From Prototheca cutis (Eukaryota > Chlorophyta > Trebouxiophyceae > Chlorellales > Chlorellaceae): a stretch of DNA of 13,789 nucleotides. The translations under genes were made by a program, and so were the position numbers. The notes under the pieces are model-generated. The model saw nothing but the letters and a program-made list of their open reading frames with translations, did no database searches and was not told the DNA's origin. The stretch covers positions 467,209 through 480,997 of the forward strand of contig BCIH01000007.1 of NCBI GenBank assembly GCA_002897115.2. Reading direction: 5' to 3'. Numbering within the stretch: the first letter of the stretch is position 1; each line of letters opens with the position of its first letter. Shown here one piece after another: positions 1-10,894 of the stretch.

Positions 1-2615
<2,615 letters not shown>

Positions 2616-3790
2616 GTTGCTGCTCGACGGGAAAGCGCTCACGATCACAACACAAGCACAAGGAGACCAGGCGATCTCCTCACCACGCCGCGGGATAAAT
2701 GGACCAGCAAGTCGTCCAACGATACAAATTAATCATATAATGAGGGTCTAATCCCTGGAACGACTCAGGTATGGGTCCTCGAGCCTCACAAACACACTGG
2801 ACGCTTCGATTGCGGACCGAACCCATCGCCGGCGTTCGGGAAATTTCGTGGCACAAGGTCCCAACAATCTTTCCTGATCATCTGGCTGCGCAGATCGTGC
2901 ATGTTGCTGCTCAGCAAATTCCAATCATCATCAGACCCAGTTACAAGAGTAAGGTATCGGGTAAAAAAAAGGCTATCTAAACAGTTACTCAGGGCCAGAT
3001 GCAAAAGAAACATCGGGTGGCGACTCACTATTGCACACCCATCACACAGCAATGCTGCCAGGGCAAGCAGGAACGTCTGCGCTGGTGCAAGGGCAGGGCC
3101 AAGCCCCTGGACAGCTGCATGCAAGGGCCTTAGAAAGAGCAACAGCGAAAACCAGCAAGAAAAAGGCGGTGCAAAGGTGTCGTGCAGGAACTTTTGTCCC
3201 CGGCGCCTTCACCGGGCAAGTGCGCGATAGCGGCACGGGCGGCTAGGCCCGTAAAAAGGGGCCGATGCAAAGAGCGTGCCCGTCCACACAAAGGGCTCCA
3301 GCGCTCGCTGGAGCTCTGCACGCCACCTTCACGTCGCCTCGAAATACAATGTGGGTTGGAAAAGAAGCCAGCATGGCGCAAACATCTCACACACTGCGGG
3401 CATAGAAAACTGGGTACGGGGCTTGGAAAAACGTGCAAGCATCGCTGGTTGGTGATGCTGCGGATTATTCAGGGGAAACCAGCTCGCGGGTAGCGCCGGT
3501 GCTTTGATGGCGGTGTGCGCAGCACGCATCGCGGGGCTCGACCCTAGATCAGGAGGACCACAAGGGCATGTGCTGTGTGGCTGCTCGTGTGCGAGAAAGG
3601 AAGCAAGAACGAGGAGATGAGATACCAAAATGCCAGGCGAGACCCGGTCCGATCTCCACACGGTTCAAAGGCCGTCCATGCTAGGATGCCAGGCTCCAAA
3701 ATCGCGGCCAGATGAAGACGGGGGGCTGCCTGGCGGGCCGTGCGACCACCGAGAAGGCAGTCTCCCTGCACACCAGCTCCAGCAAAGCAC
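2616..3790. other. Intergenic: CDC48 promoter and DUF3110 3' flank
   Basis: No recognisable gene. The part at about 2690-3000 is noticeably less GC-rich than the rest of the window, fitting CDC48 promoter sequence. The part near 3790 should hold the 3' UTR of the DUF3110 gene. Open frames here (for example minus 3142-2786, about 118 codons, hydrophobic N-terminus but TTG start; minus 3236-3042) have no family motif, no convincing splice partners and no ATG in good context, so I treat them as chance. A minus-strand TGTAA at 2945-2941, the usual chlorophyte poly(A) signal, is about 850 bases after the DUF3110 stop and is not a strong candidate. Confidence 0.6.
2734..2741 (-). promoter_or_regulatory. 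TATA-like element upstream of CDC48
   Basis: Reads ATTATATG on the minus strand in a locally AT-rich stretch (about 2695-2745), roughly 120 bases upstream of the inferred CDC48 start codon at 2615. A second AT-rich match (CCATTTATCC) lies at 2694-2703. Position and composition suit a core promoter, but no transcript evidence is visible. Confidence 0.35.
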
Positions 3791-5216
3791 TCAGCCTGCG
3801 CTGGATCGAAACTGTGCCTCCAGACGTGCCCGGATGGCATCCAGGTCGGCCNCCCCCGCCGCGGGCCAGACTGGCACCCCGGTGCCGTCGTCGGCATCAA
3901 TATCATCGGCAGCGACGATGTCCTCTGCATCGAGGCCGACACCCATGTCAAGGTCGCCATCCTCATCCTCATCCGATCCCAGCGCGGCGAGCCCACCGCG
4001 GCGCAGATTGAGACAGCGCTCCCAGTCAGTGATGCCGACGCTCGCCTCTGGCGGGATGAGTAGCGTCCCCGGCGGCTCCACGCGGCAGCGGTACCCCGAG
4101 CTCGCGCAGAAATGCAGCAGGTCGGCATGCACCAGTGGGACGACCGCGGGCTCGTGCTCCATCGCCGCCTCCAGCAGCGTCGCATAGCGCTGCGCGTCCC
4201 CGAGACGACTAAAGGCGACCACCGTGTCCACGGGCATGCCGTCGTCGCGCTGTGCCGCGCGTAGAGAATAAATGCCCTCCAGCTCGCCGCGCCCCACGCC
4301 AAACAGGATGACATAGACCTCGATCGGCGCCAGTGCCGCGGGCGCTGGCTGGAACCCGGCCTGTCGTTTCTGCTGGCCGTTTCCGGGTGCCTGCCGGAAC
4401 TGCCGCTGATGTGGCTGGTACTGCTGCTGATTTGGGGCGGACTGCCCATTCCCGGCCGCGCCGATGCCTCGGCTCCACTGCCAGTCCATCAGTGCCGCCC
4501 GCAGACTGAACATCGTGCGGGCACTCCAGTCGTCGCGGCCGGGCGCGGCGCCAGTTGTCCCCGCCCCGTCCTGAGACAAGACGTGGAGGATGAGGGCTCG
4601 CTTTTTTGCCGGCCGAGTCTGGAAACCAGTTAATGCCATGTGCCACAACCACCTGCACACCGTGCACTGCGCCCCTCAAATCCAGCCGCAAACATGCCCT
4701 GCCCTGCCCTGCCCTGCCCTGCCCTGCGCAGCCCACACCTCAGCTTGTTTACCTGGAGGGGCCAGTCGTTGGCAACTGCATCTCTCCAAAAGCTGTCATC
4801 CTGCTCGCCATGTCCATTGCCAAAGAGCGCCCATGTACAGACACTGGCGCGGCGGCCTGCAGAGCGATACCAGGTAGGACATCCATATGGGGGGGATTTG
4901 GAGGGAGCTCTGGACGACGGGCAGTCACCCACTAACCGCCAGGGCCAGGAGCACCGCCAAGGGTACGCTAACGGAGGACTTCAAGCTGAGCATGCAGTTC
5001 TGAATCCCTATCCCGAACTCCGGGGAGCGCCAGCCATGGAGGCCCGATCGGGAAGATTCCCAGGCCCACCCCCCTCCCCGCGCACTTGCCTTGTACTCGT
5101 CGCTGGGCGACGCTCTGCTGAACCCCTGTCCGTCGTGGAAGCCGACCAGGCTTCTGGTTGACGCTACATGGCTTGAAGCAGACGGTTGTGCGGCCAGAGC
5201 AGGAGATGCCGGCCAT
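3791..5216 (-). CDS. DUF3110 protein, probably plastid-targeted
   Basis: Function unknown; the family (Pfam DUF3110) is found in cyanobacteria and in plastid-bearing eukaryotes, implying a plastid role. Model: exon 1 5216-5097 (40 codons), intron 5096-4571, exon 2 4570-3791, about 299 residues. Exon 1 (MAGISCSGRTTVCFKP...) is rich in Ser, Thr and Arg with few acids, like a chloroplast transit peptide. Residues 80-122 are a Gln/Pro-rich linker. The DUF3110 domain covers about 123-227: IEVYVILF, EGIYSL, the DAQRYATLLEA helix (165-175), HFCASSGYRC and PPEASVG..DWE. An acidic stretch (237-270) precedes a short helix. The exon 2 acceptor (pyrimidine-rich, ending TCTCAG) is good. The exon 1 donor GTACAA is in phase 0 but weak; an overlapping GCAAGT donor is out of phase. 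An ambiguous base at 3852 makes residue 280 unknown. The domain call is strong; exon 1 is tentative. Confidence 0.82.
4695..4724. repeat. (TGCCC)6 microsatellite in DUF3110 intron
   Basis: Six exact tandem copies of TGCCC on the plus strand, followed by partial TG. It lies inside the inferred intron, about 125 bases upstream of the exon 2 acceptor in the sense of the gene, where it reads (GGGCA)n. Confidence 0.95.
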
Positions 5217-5629
5217 GCAACCGTGTGAGCGACGTGGTCCCCTCGGCAGGGTTGTTTCACCAAGTCGCCCGCCTGTGAGCTCGCTCAGGGCCCTGTTGCA
5301 GAGCACTATGGACACGACCCGCTTTTAAAACAACCAAAATCCGCGTCTACAGTGGTTGGGCAGATTTGCCATGCATCGAACCTGGGTCGACTCAGGCCAC
5401 AGCTCCGACCTGTGCTGAATTTGGTTCCAGCATGGCCTGCATCCCACGGCGCAAATCCCCCACGCTCCGGTGCCGCTGCATCCCTGCAGTACATCAAACC
5501 AATGACATGATCCAGGCGTGTTCAATCGCACCGATTGCGCATTTTTTAGACCGGCCAGCCCGCAGCACGTGGCGTTGGCATATTCTCCGGGCAGGGAGGG
5601 GACGGGAGGGGCCCTGGGCCCCTCCCACC
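5217..5629. promoter_or_regulatory. Divergent promoter between DUF3110 and MSI4-like genes
   Basis: The two flanking genes start 413 bases apart on opposite strands, so this segment must carry both promoters and 5' UTRs. A palindromic TTTTAAAA at 5323-5330, about 107 bases upstream of the DUF3110 start, is the best TATA-like element and could work in either direction. A T-rich patch (ATTTTTTAG) at 5540-5548 is closer to the WD40 gene. I see no other gene here. Confidence 0.55.
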
Positions 5630-7434
5630 ATGGCAGGCATGGCCACCCAACCCGTGAGCAGCCAAGAGCAGCGACAGTACGCGGAATGGAAGAGACTGGT
5701 GCCTTACATGTATGATTGGTTCGTTTATCACAGCCTGACCTGGCCCTCGCTGTCCTGTAGGTAATGATTTCATTGTTTGAGTTGCGCGGGGGAGTAGTGC
5801 GTGCGTGCGTGTGTGTGACTATGATTTCATGGCATGCCTTGCACTTCCCAAGTTCCCCCTCGGAGTGGAAGGACCACCTTTTTTGCTCTGTCTTGCAATG
5901 TTGGTCAGGCTTGATGCCCGAGTCGTCTTTTCAGCCCGTTCCGGGTCCGCCACCACAGCACCCCAACACCAAAGCACTCGACAGGTGGGGCCCCGTGGTT
6001 TCAGAGGCCGCGGATTCGCGGCTGCAGGTCGTCTACTTATCTGAGCGCACCGACGGCTCGGCGGCCAACAAGCTTGTGGTGACCGCGGCGCAGGTAGCAA
6101 GACCCAGAACAGCCGCTGTGGAGGCCGTGGCAACCTGGGTCCCGCAGGCCCGCAGCCCGTACGTTACCCCTCCCAGCGCCGTGATATTCCATCCGGGGGA
6201 GGTCAACCGTCTGCGCGAGCTCCCCGCGCTGCCACACGTCCTGCTCACGCAGACCGACTCGCCGCGCGTGCTTGTCTGGAACTGCGCACGGCAGCCGCCG
6301 CGCGGGGGGGCCGGCGATGCCGATGGGCCGGGCGCGCGGCCTTCGACCCCGGACCTCGTCCTGGAGGGCCACGTCGCCGACACGACCTTTGCCCTGGCAG
6401 CCAGCGACGCCGCGCCCCTCGTGGCTTCGGGTGCCCGCGACGGCCGAGTGCTGGTCTGGGACCTCGCTGGCTATGCCGACGGGGCACTTGCAGACAAGGG
6501 GGGGGATGTTGACAGCGGGCCGGATGCCACCGCGGCCACGGCGCCAACCCCTATCAGGCCAAGGAGCGGCACGCCGAGCCCAATTTCACTGCAGCCGACG
6601 GTGCAATTGCAAGGACACGAAGCCGCAGTGGAGGACGTGGCGTGGCGCCCCGGTTCGGCCGTGCACCTGGCCTCGGCCGGCGACGACGGGGCGGTGCATG
6701 TCTGGGACACCCGGCAGCCACGGCCGGCGACAAGCCTGCCACAGGCGCACGGCTCTCACGACGTGCACGCCGTGGCCTGGGCTGGAGCCGGGGCCGAACA
6801 TCTGGCCTCGGGCGGCGCCGACGGCAGCGTCCGGGTCTGGGACCTCCGGGTTGCTGGTTCAGCCAGCGGCCCTGTCGTTCAACCCTGGATGGAGCTGGAG
6901 CACCATGCCGCGGCGGTGACCGGCCTGGCCTGGGCCCCGGGATCAAGTACCATGCTGGGTTCGGCTGGGGAGGATGGGTTGCTGTGTTTGTGGGACCTCA
7001 ACCGTCGTGGGAACGCCCGTCGGCGGGGACCCAACGGCGCCGGACCCAACGGGACGCCGCCGCCCCAGAGCCAACCGCCGCCGCCGCCGCCGCAGTTGGT
7101 CTTCCAGCACGTGGGTCATGGTGCACCCGTGGTGGACTTTCAGTGGAGTCCCGACCAGCCATGGACGCTGATGAGCGTCAGCGAGGGCGGCGGCACGGCC
7201 ATGGGCGGCGGCACACTCCATCTCTGGCGAGTCCTGGACCTGCTCACCAGCTCAGACGAAGCCGTGCTGGCGGAATTACAACGACACAGGTCTGTCTGCC
7301 GGGTTGGTACTTGTGTTTTTGTTAGAGGAACAGAAAGTGAATGGCGTGCATGTGTGCATTAATACGCTTTCGCAGTCACCACAGGTGCCCGGTTTCTCAC
7401 GGAACTGCAAACACTCGAACAAGCCCTGCTGTAG
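5630..7434 (+). CDS. MSI4: MSI4/FVE-like WD40 histone-binding protein
   Basis: Histone H3/H4-binding WD40 protein of the MSI/RBBP4 family, the subunit shared by chromatin assembly, deacetylase and polycomb complexes and usable as a CUL4-DDB1 adaptor. Model: exons 5630-5760, 5985-7306 and 7376-7434, 503 residues, matching plant MSI4 (about 500). The start lies in an ideal context (CCACCATGG). Exon 1 carries the N-terminal helix and YDWFVYHSLTWPSLSC. AG|G joins it to RWGP, as in MSI4/FVE proteins. Further signatures are YLSERTDGS, HPGEVNRLRELP, TDSPRVLVWN and SVSEGGGTAMGGGTLHLWR. Blades end in VLVWDL, VHVWDTR, VRVWDLR and LCLWDL; WDTR and WDLR are DDB1-binding WDxR boxes. A Pro-rich insert from (CCG)6 sits between the last two blades, and a low-complexity insert follows the VLVWDL blade. 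Intron 1 has consensus ends. Exon 3 (ARFLTELQTLEQALL, stop) is inferred from phase and is the least certain part. Subfamily assignment comes from memory of plant proteins. Confidence 0.93.
5797..5817 (+). repeat. GTGC/GT microsatellite in MSI4-like intron 1
   Basis: Three GTGC units run into a short GT run, within intron 1 (5761-5984) and about 36 bases after the donor. It is another example of GT-type intronic repeats in this window. Confidence 0.85.
7075..7092 (+). repeat. (CCG)6 coding repeat, polyproline linker
   Basis: Six exact CCG codons encode a proline run in the WD40 gene, in the loop between the blade ending LCLWDL and the final blade. Trinucleotide repeats of this kind vary in length without breaking frame. 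Confidence 0.95.
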
Positions 7435-7827
7435 AAATCCAACCTGCCCATGAAAGGCATCCTCACTGTTCCTCAGCGTGGCCTCCACTTTCACAGGCAC
7501 TACATAGACAGCGGGCTGGACCCTGGTGCCGCAGCGGGCACAGCGGCAGCGGGGCGGATGCCGCAAGCCGACGGCGCGGGCACACTGCACGGGTAGACAG
7601 CCGGCCGGGTGTGAACTGTCCCTGTTCTTGGTGCATTGCCATGGAATGAAGCAGCAGATCATGCCGCATTGCGATCACGTACAGATGTGGCATGGAGAGA
7701 TGTGCGTCCGTGCGTCGGAGGCAGAACCCTGGTGCAGGATCTGCGCCGCGGTTATCCCTTACCTCCCTACCCCGCTGGCTTGTCTGTCCCGCACTTGGCT
7801 CTGTCACACTGAAAAACATGAAAACTC

Positions 7828-7832
7828 TGTAA
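7828..7832 (+). terminator. Candidate TGTAA poly(A) signal, MSI4-like gene
   Basis: TGTAA is the usual polyadenylation signal in chlorophyte algae. This copy lies 394 bases after the inferred stop at 7434, a plausible 3' UTR length. A pentamer occurs often by chance, so support is positional only. Confidence 0.3.
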
Positions 7833-8001
7833 TGGACTGCATTCAGGACAAGTCAACGCATTCAAAAGAGTGGCCCCCATGACCGCCGGTACGACCGGAA
7901 TGTCCGGTGCGGGGCCGACTTTTTGGACGAGGGATGCCTGGAGCACGTCGATCCCAACAACCGTCGCCCCGCTTGTCGCCCCGTGGATCTCTGGCACCAC
8001 G

Positions 8002-8083
8002 TTGCTCGAGTGTATCCTGTCTGTATCTTGATCTTGCTCGAGCGGGGTTGTTTTCGAGGTGGGTCTTGCGTCGAGGTTCGACG
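8002..8083 (+). promoter_or_regulatory. TCGAG-box cluster upstream of transporter
   Basis: TCGAG starts at 8006, 8038, 8054 and 8071, so the gaps are 32, 16 and 17 bases. The first two copies lie in an identical 9-mer, TTGCTCGAG (8002-8010, 8034-8042). The last two share TCGAGGT. The final copy is part of a 6-bp-stem inverted repeat CGTCGA-GGT-TCGACG. Location just upstream of the transporter leader suggests transcription-factor sites, which is inference. Confidence 0.35.
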
Positions 8084-8139
8084 TGTGGCCTGCAGTCAAA
8101 AAAGGGTCTACCGCGTTCGAACGCGGGCGTCGACGGCAG

Positions 8140-8151
8140 CCCCCCCCCCCC
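8140..8151 (+). repeat. C12 homopolymer in transporter leader region
   Basis: Twelve consecutive C residues between a palindrome and the upstream ORF of the transporter, continuing into further C-rich sequence to about 8158. Such a run is prone to length error in sequencing. Confidence 0.9.
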
Positions 8152-8175
8152 GTCCCCCGCGCCAATCTTGTGACC

Positions 8176-8190
8176 ATGGGTGCCTGCTGA
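8176..8190 (+). CDS. Tiny upstream ORF (MGAC) before transporter
   Basis: ATG GGT GCC TGC TGA, with a near-ideal initiation context (ACCATGG), ends 80 bases before the transporter start codon. If it is within the 5' UTR, scanning ribosomes would be expected to initiate here and must reinitiate or leak past to reach the main frame, so it would damp or regulate translation. Whether transcription starts upstream of it is unknown. Confidence 0.35.
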   Translation: MGAC

Positions 8191-8269
8191 GTCCCTTGCA
8201 CAACGCTCCCAGGCCGGACAGCTGGGTTTGACCGGCCGCGGGCCCCCGCCCCCGCCGAGCTCTGCCCCC

Positions 8270-9403
8270 ATGGCCGCCGCCCAGAGCAAGCCCCTGTCCC
8301 GCACGCCCAGCTGGACCATCCCCCCCGTCATGGCCTCCCCCGCCCCGCCTGCCGAGGACACCAGCCACCTGCTGGGCCATCCTAGCCCGCGCGCCCAGCT
8401 CTGTCTGGCTGCCTTGGCCAGCATCGCCTGGATGTCGGTCTCCTCCTGGCTCATCATGATCAACAAGTCCCTGCTGTCGGGGGGTTTCCCTTACCCCATG
8501 ATGCTGTCGGGCCTGGGCATGGCCTTTTCAGGCGTGGCGAGCTACGTGGCCTGCCGGATGATGGGCTGGGGCGACCCAAAACGCGTCATCACCCCCCGGT
8601 TCTATCTCACCCGTATCCTGCCCGTGGGCGCCCTCATGGCAGCTACCCTGCTGTGTGGAAACTTGGCCTACCTGTACCTCACCGTGGCCTTCATCCAGAT
8701 CCTCAAGTCATTTACTCCGGTCATCACCATGGCCGCCCTGTTCCTCGCCGGGCAGGAGCGTCCAACCAAGCGCCTCATCGCCGCCGTCACCTGCATCGCC
8801 GCTGGCACTGCTCTAGCTGCAGCGGGGGAGCTCAACTTTAGCCTGACGGGCGTCGCCATCATGCTGGCCAGCGAGGTCTTCGAGGCATGCCGGCTCGTCA
8901 TGACCCAGAAGATGCTGACGGGGCTGCGCTTCCACGCCATCGAGGGCCTGATGTACCTCGCCCCGGCATGCACGCTCTGGCTCGCCCTGGGCGCGTTCGC
9001 GTTTGAGTTTCCGCTGATGTGGCAGAGCGGCGCGGGCGCGATGGTCGCAGCCAACCCCGCCCGCTTTGCCCTGGCGGGCGCGTTGGGCTTTTGCGTCAAC
9101 GCCCTTGCCTACATTGTCATCCAGGCCGCGAGCAGCCTGACCCTCAAGGTCCTCGGCACGGTGAAGAATTCGCTGGTGGTCCTCTTAGGCGTCGGGTTGC
9201 TGGGCGAGCACGTCTCGCGCCTGCAGGGCTTTGGCTATGTTGTCTCGGTCCTGGCCTTTGGCTGGTACCAGCAACTCAAGATTGCCCAGACGCGCGGGCG
9301 CCCGCCGCCGGGCGTGGAACGCAAGCTCACCAAGGCTTCGGTCGACGTCGAAGCGGGGCCCGGCGACAAGCTCCGCCCTGGTAATGGCGTACTCGCCGTC
9401 TGA
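8270..9403 (+). CDS. TPT/nucleotide-sugar-type transporter (DMT superfamily)
   Basis: Membrane exchanger of the triose-phosphate/nucleotide-sugar transporter family, drug/metabolite transporter superfamily. 377 residues in one exon. About ten hydrophobic segments follow a 40-residue hydrophilic N-terminus, beginning LCLAALASIAWMSVSSWLIM with the family's NKSLL. Other marks are the AFIQILKSFTPVIT segment (near residue 145), the TLKVLGTVKNSLVVLLGV segment with paired Lys (near 290-300), and GFGYVVSVLAFGWYQQLK in the last helix. The tail is soluble and charged. The start is taken at ATG 8270 (CCCCATGGCC). The frame stays open upstream to 8180, but only through a GTG, and a second ATG at about 8330 is possible. 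The N-terminus does not look like a clear transit peptide, so Golgi or ER is likelier than plastid. The substrate (sugar phosphate or nucleotide sugar) cannot be read from the sequence. An upstream ORF sits in the likely leader. Confidence 0.93.
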   Translation: MAAAQSKPLSRTPSWTIPPVMASPAPPAEDTSHLLGHPSPRAQLCLAALASIAWMSVSSWLIMINKSLLSGGFPYPMMLSGLGMAFSGVASYVACRMMGWGDPKRVITPRFYLTRILPVGALMAATLLCGNLAYLYLTVAFIQILKSFTPVITMAALFLAGQERPTKRLIAAVTCIAAGTALAAAGELNFSLTGVAIMLASEVFEACRLVMTQKMLTGLRFHAIEGLMYLAPACTLWLALGAFAFEFPLMWQSGAGAMVAANPARFALAGALGFCVNALAYIVIQAASSLTLKVLGTVKNSLVVLLGVGLLGEHVSRLQGFGYVVSVLAFGWYQQLKIAQTRGRPPPGVERKLTKASVDVEAGPGDKLRPGNGVLAV

Positions 9404-10040
9404 ACCCACGGAAAACAAGGTCCTCCCATTTTCAAGGAACTGCGCAGCTCGTTGAATGGAGCCCCCGACCGAGCCCAGCCCCGACGGAAAAAGCCCCCCC
9501 TCTCTGGGGTGGGTTGCCGGTTAACCTTGCTGCGATAGATTGTTGGAAACCAAACCACCTCTGCCAAGCCCTCCAGGCCTGGTGCGATGCCACCCACCCA
9601 TTGCGGCTGTGATGCGCCGCCGTGAGAGCGTGCGAAAACCCTTGTCTGCACACAGACTTTCTGCCCAGACCTCGTTGGTCTGGCAGAGACTCTGATGTTT
9701 GCCCATCGTACAGTACAGTACTGCCATTTGCCGATTCTTTTTGTTTGGTTGCCCCGGGACGCTGCTGGCCGTCCCCGGGGGGCCGCCCCCGGTTCGTGCG
9801 CCTCCACCCCTGACTGAGAGCAGTTATCCTAGGCTTCAACTGCCATTGATGCTTTGCATCCCTCCGCATTTGATGGTCACGTCAGTCTGTCAAAAGTAAA
9901 GACGGCAGGTCGCCTGCTCTTGTTCCCCGGGCCGGGGCTCCACCGTCCAGATGCAAGCGGGCACATCGCCCTTCTCATCCGCTCTGCACACCCCGCTCAG
10001 GAGCAGCGGTGAGGTCCTAGTGTCCTTGGGCTTTGCCTTG

Positions 10041-10596
10041 TCAAGCCTGCATGGAGCAGTCGTGGTTGTCGGCGCGCAGGATCGCAGGAGGACCGGCCGA
10101 CGGCTGGCGTCTGGGATCAGGGCGACCGTCGGCTGACAGTGGGACCAGCAGGGCTGTGAAGCCTACCATGGTGGTCCCAAAACCCAGCACCACGCATCCA
10201 ACCCCACACCAGTTGTTTGACAGACAACCCTCCACCCAACTCACAGCGGGAATTCAAAGACTGTGAGCAGCTCCACGCCTGGCATGGAACTGACTGGGCC
10301 CGGGCTGGTGGCAGCGGCAGGCGGCGCTGCTGCTCTTTGTGCAGAGCCGCCTGGTCCAGACCACGGTGGCTGAGATGGGGGGCTGTGGGTGGGAGGGATA
10401 GTGGGCGTCCAGGGGCTGCGCTGGCCTGCTTCAAGCTCAATCACCAAGTCCTGCCCAAAGAGGACGCACCCCCGGGACAACCCAGCAGTTTCGAGACAAA
10501 AGCAAACCCCCCACCCCCGCACGTGCCATGCACCATATGCAACCCGCAGTCCCACCTCGGAACCTCCGCCTCGGGTCGTCGCCGCTTCCAGAACAT
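10041..10596 (-). CDS. Speculative small spliced gene, unknown function
   Basis: Not a recognised family. On the minus strand, three segments join in consistent phase: 10596-10515 (starts MFWKRRRPEAEVP), 10382-10245 (contains GLDQAALHKEQQRRLPLPP) and 10153-10041 (LLVPLSADGRPDP..., ending SMQA and TGA), about 110 residues. Support: a strong acceptor before 10382 (CTATCCCTCCCACCCACAG), a consensus donor GTGAGT at 10244, an acceptable acceptor (GGCTTCACAG) before 10153, and G/C-rich third positions in the joined frame. Against: the first donor (GTGGGG) is weak, there is no known motif, and GC-rich DNA gives coding-like codons in several frames. If real, it lies tail-to-head behind the DUF1338 gene on the same strand. 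The last two segments are better supported than the first. Confidence 0.22.
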
Positions 10597-10889
10597 TGCC
10601 GTCTATCGCCGCACGGTGCGGTGTCGTGAGCGAGTCAGTCGGAGTCTGCCTCTCGTGGTTCACTGCCTTGTCGATGCCGACATGTCCTGCCCAGATCGAT
10701 CGAATGAAATGTGTTTTAGAAAAACTGTTCACGCCTATGTTCGGTATAACGAGTGTTAGGATATTCCCCGGAGCTGTTCTCAGCTTGGGTGGATCGCTTG
10801 GGTCGGTCAGGTCTGATGTCCTTTCCAGAGAGGGTATGGGCTGCACGCAGTGGTGCAGGCAAAGATCATGGCAACCGTACTGTCAGTCG

Positions 10890-10894
10890 TTACA
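10890..10894 (-). terminator. Candidate TGTAA poly(A) signal, DUF1338 gene
   Basis: TGTAA on the minus strand, 318 bases after the DUF1338 stop codon at 11212. Position suits a chlorophyte 3' UTR; the pentamer alone is weak evidence. Confidence 0.35.

Larger units (their letters stand above)
7435..8175. other. Intergenic: WD40 3' flank and transporter 5' flank
   Basis: No gene I can defend. It should contain the WD40 3' UTR and the transporter promoter. Minus-strand frames at 8201-7767 and 7819-7463 have protein-like codon use in places, and a good acceptor (TTTTTCAG ending at about 7810), but I could not join them into a consistent gene. The last 180 bases hold repeated TCGAG boxes, a hairpin (8069-8083), a 16-base perfect palindrome (8111-8126) and a C12 run. 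Confidence 0.55.

Noticed and set aside
2786..3142. 118-codon minus-strand frame with hydrophobic N-terminus
   Set aside because: Begins with TTG, no family motif, lies in AT-richer promoter DNA of CDC48, and has no matching splice partners.
5340..5405. tRNA on the minus strand, suggested by AGGTTCGATGC
   Set aside because: T-stem has a mismatch and the flanking seven bases have no complementary acceptor strand at the right distance.
8060..8130. tRNA, suggested by GTTCGAAC and a T6 run on the minus strand
   Set aside because: The apparent T-arm is a simple palindrome with a six-base loop, and no acceptor, D or anticodon arms can be drawn.
7463..8201. Minus-strand spliced gene with Cys pairs (frames containing LTCPEC, CDRAKCGT and PRCRCARCGT)
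   Set aside because: A good acceptor and coding-like codons are present, but the phases do not give one consistent model, all three frames look coding-like in GC-rich sequence, and part overlaps the WD40 last exon antisense.
8180..8269. Longer transporter N-terminus starting at 8180
   Set aside because: The codon at 8180 is GTG, not ATG; ATG 8270 has a good context and fits the family length.
10217..10846. Overlapping long frames on both strands
   Set aside because: They overlap antisense, lack motifs and are of a length expected by chance in GC-rich DNA. Only a spliced subset is kept as a speculative gene.
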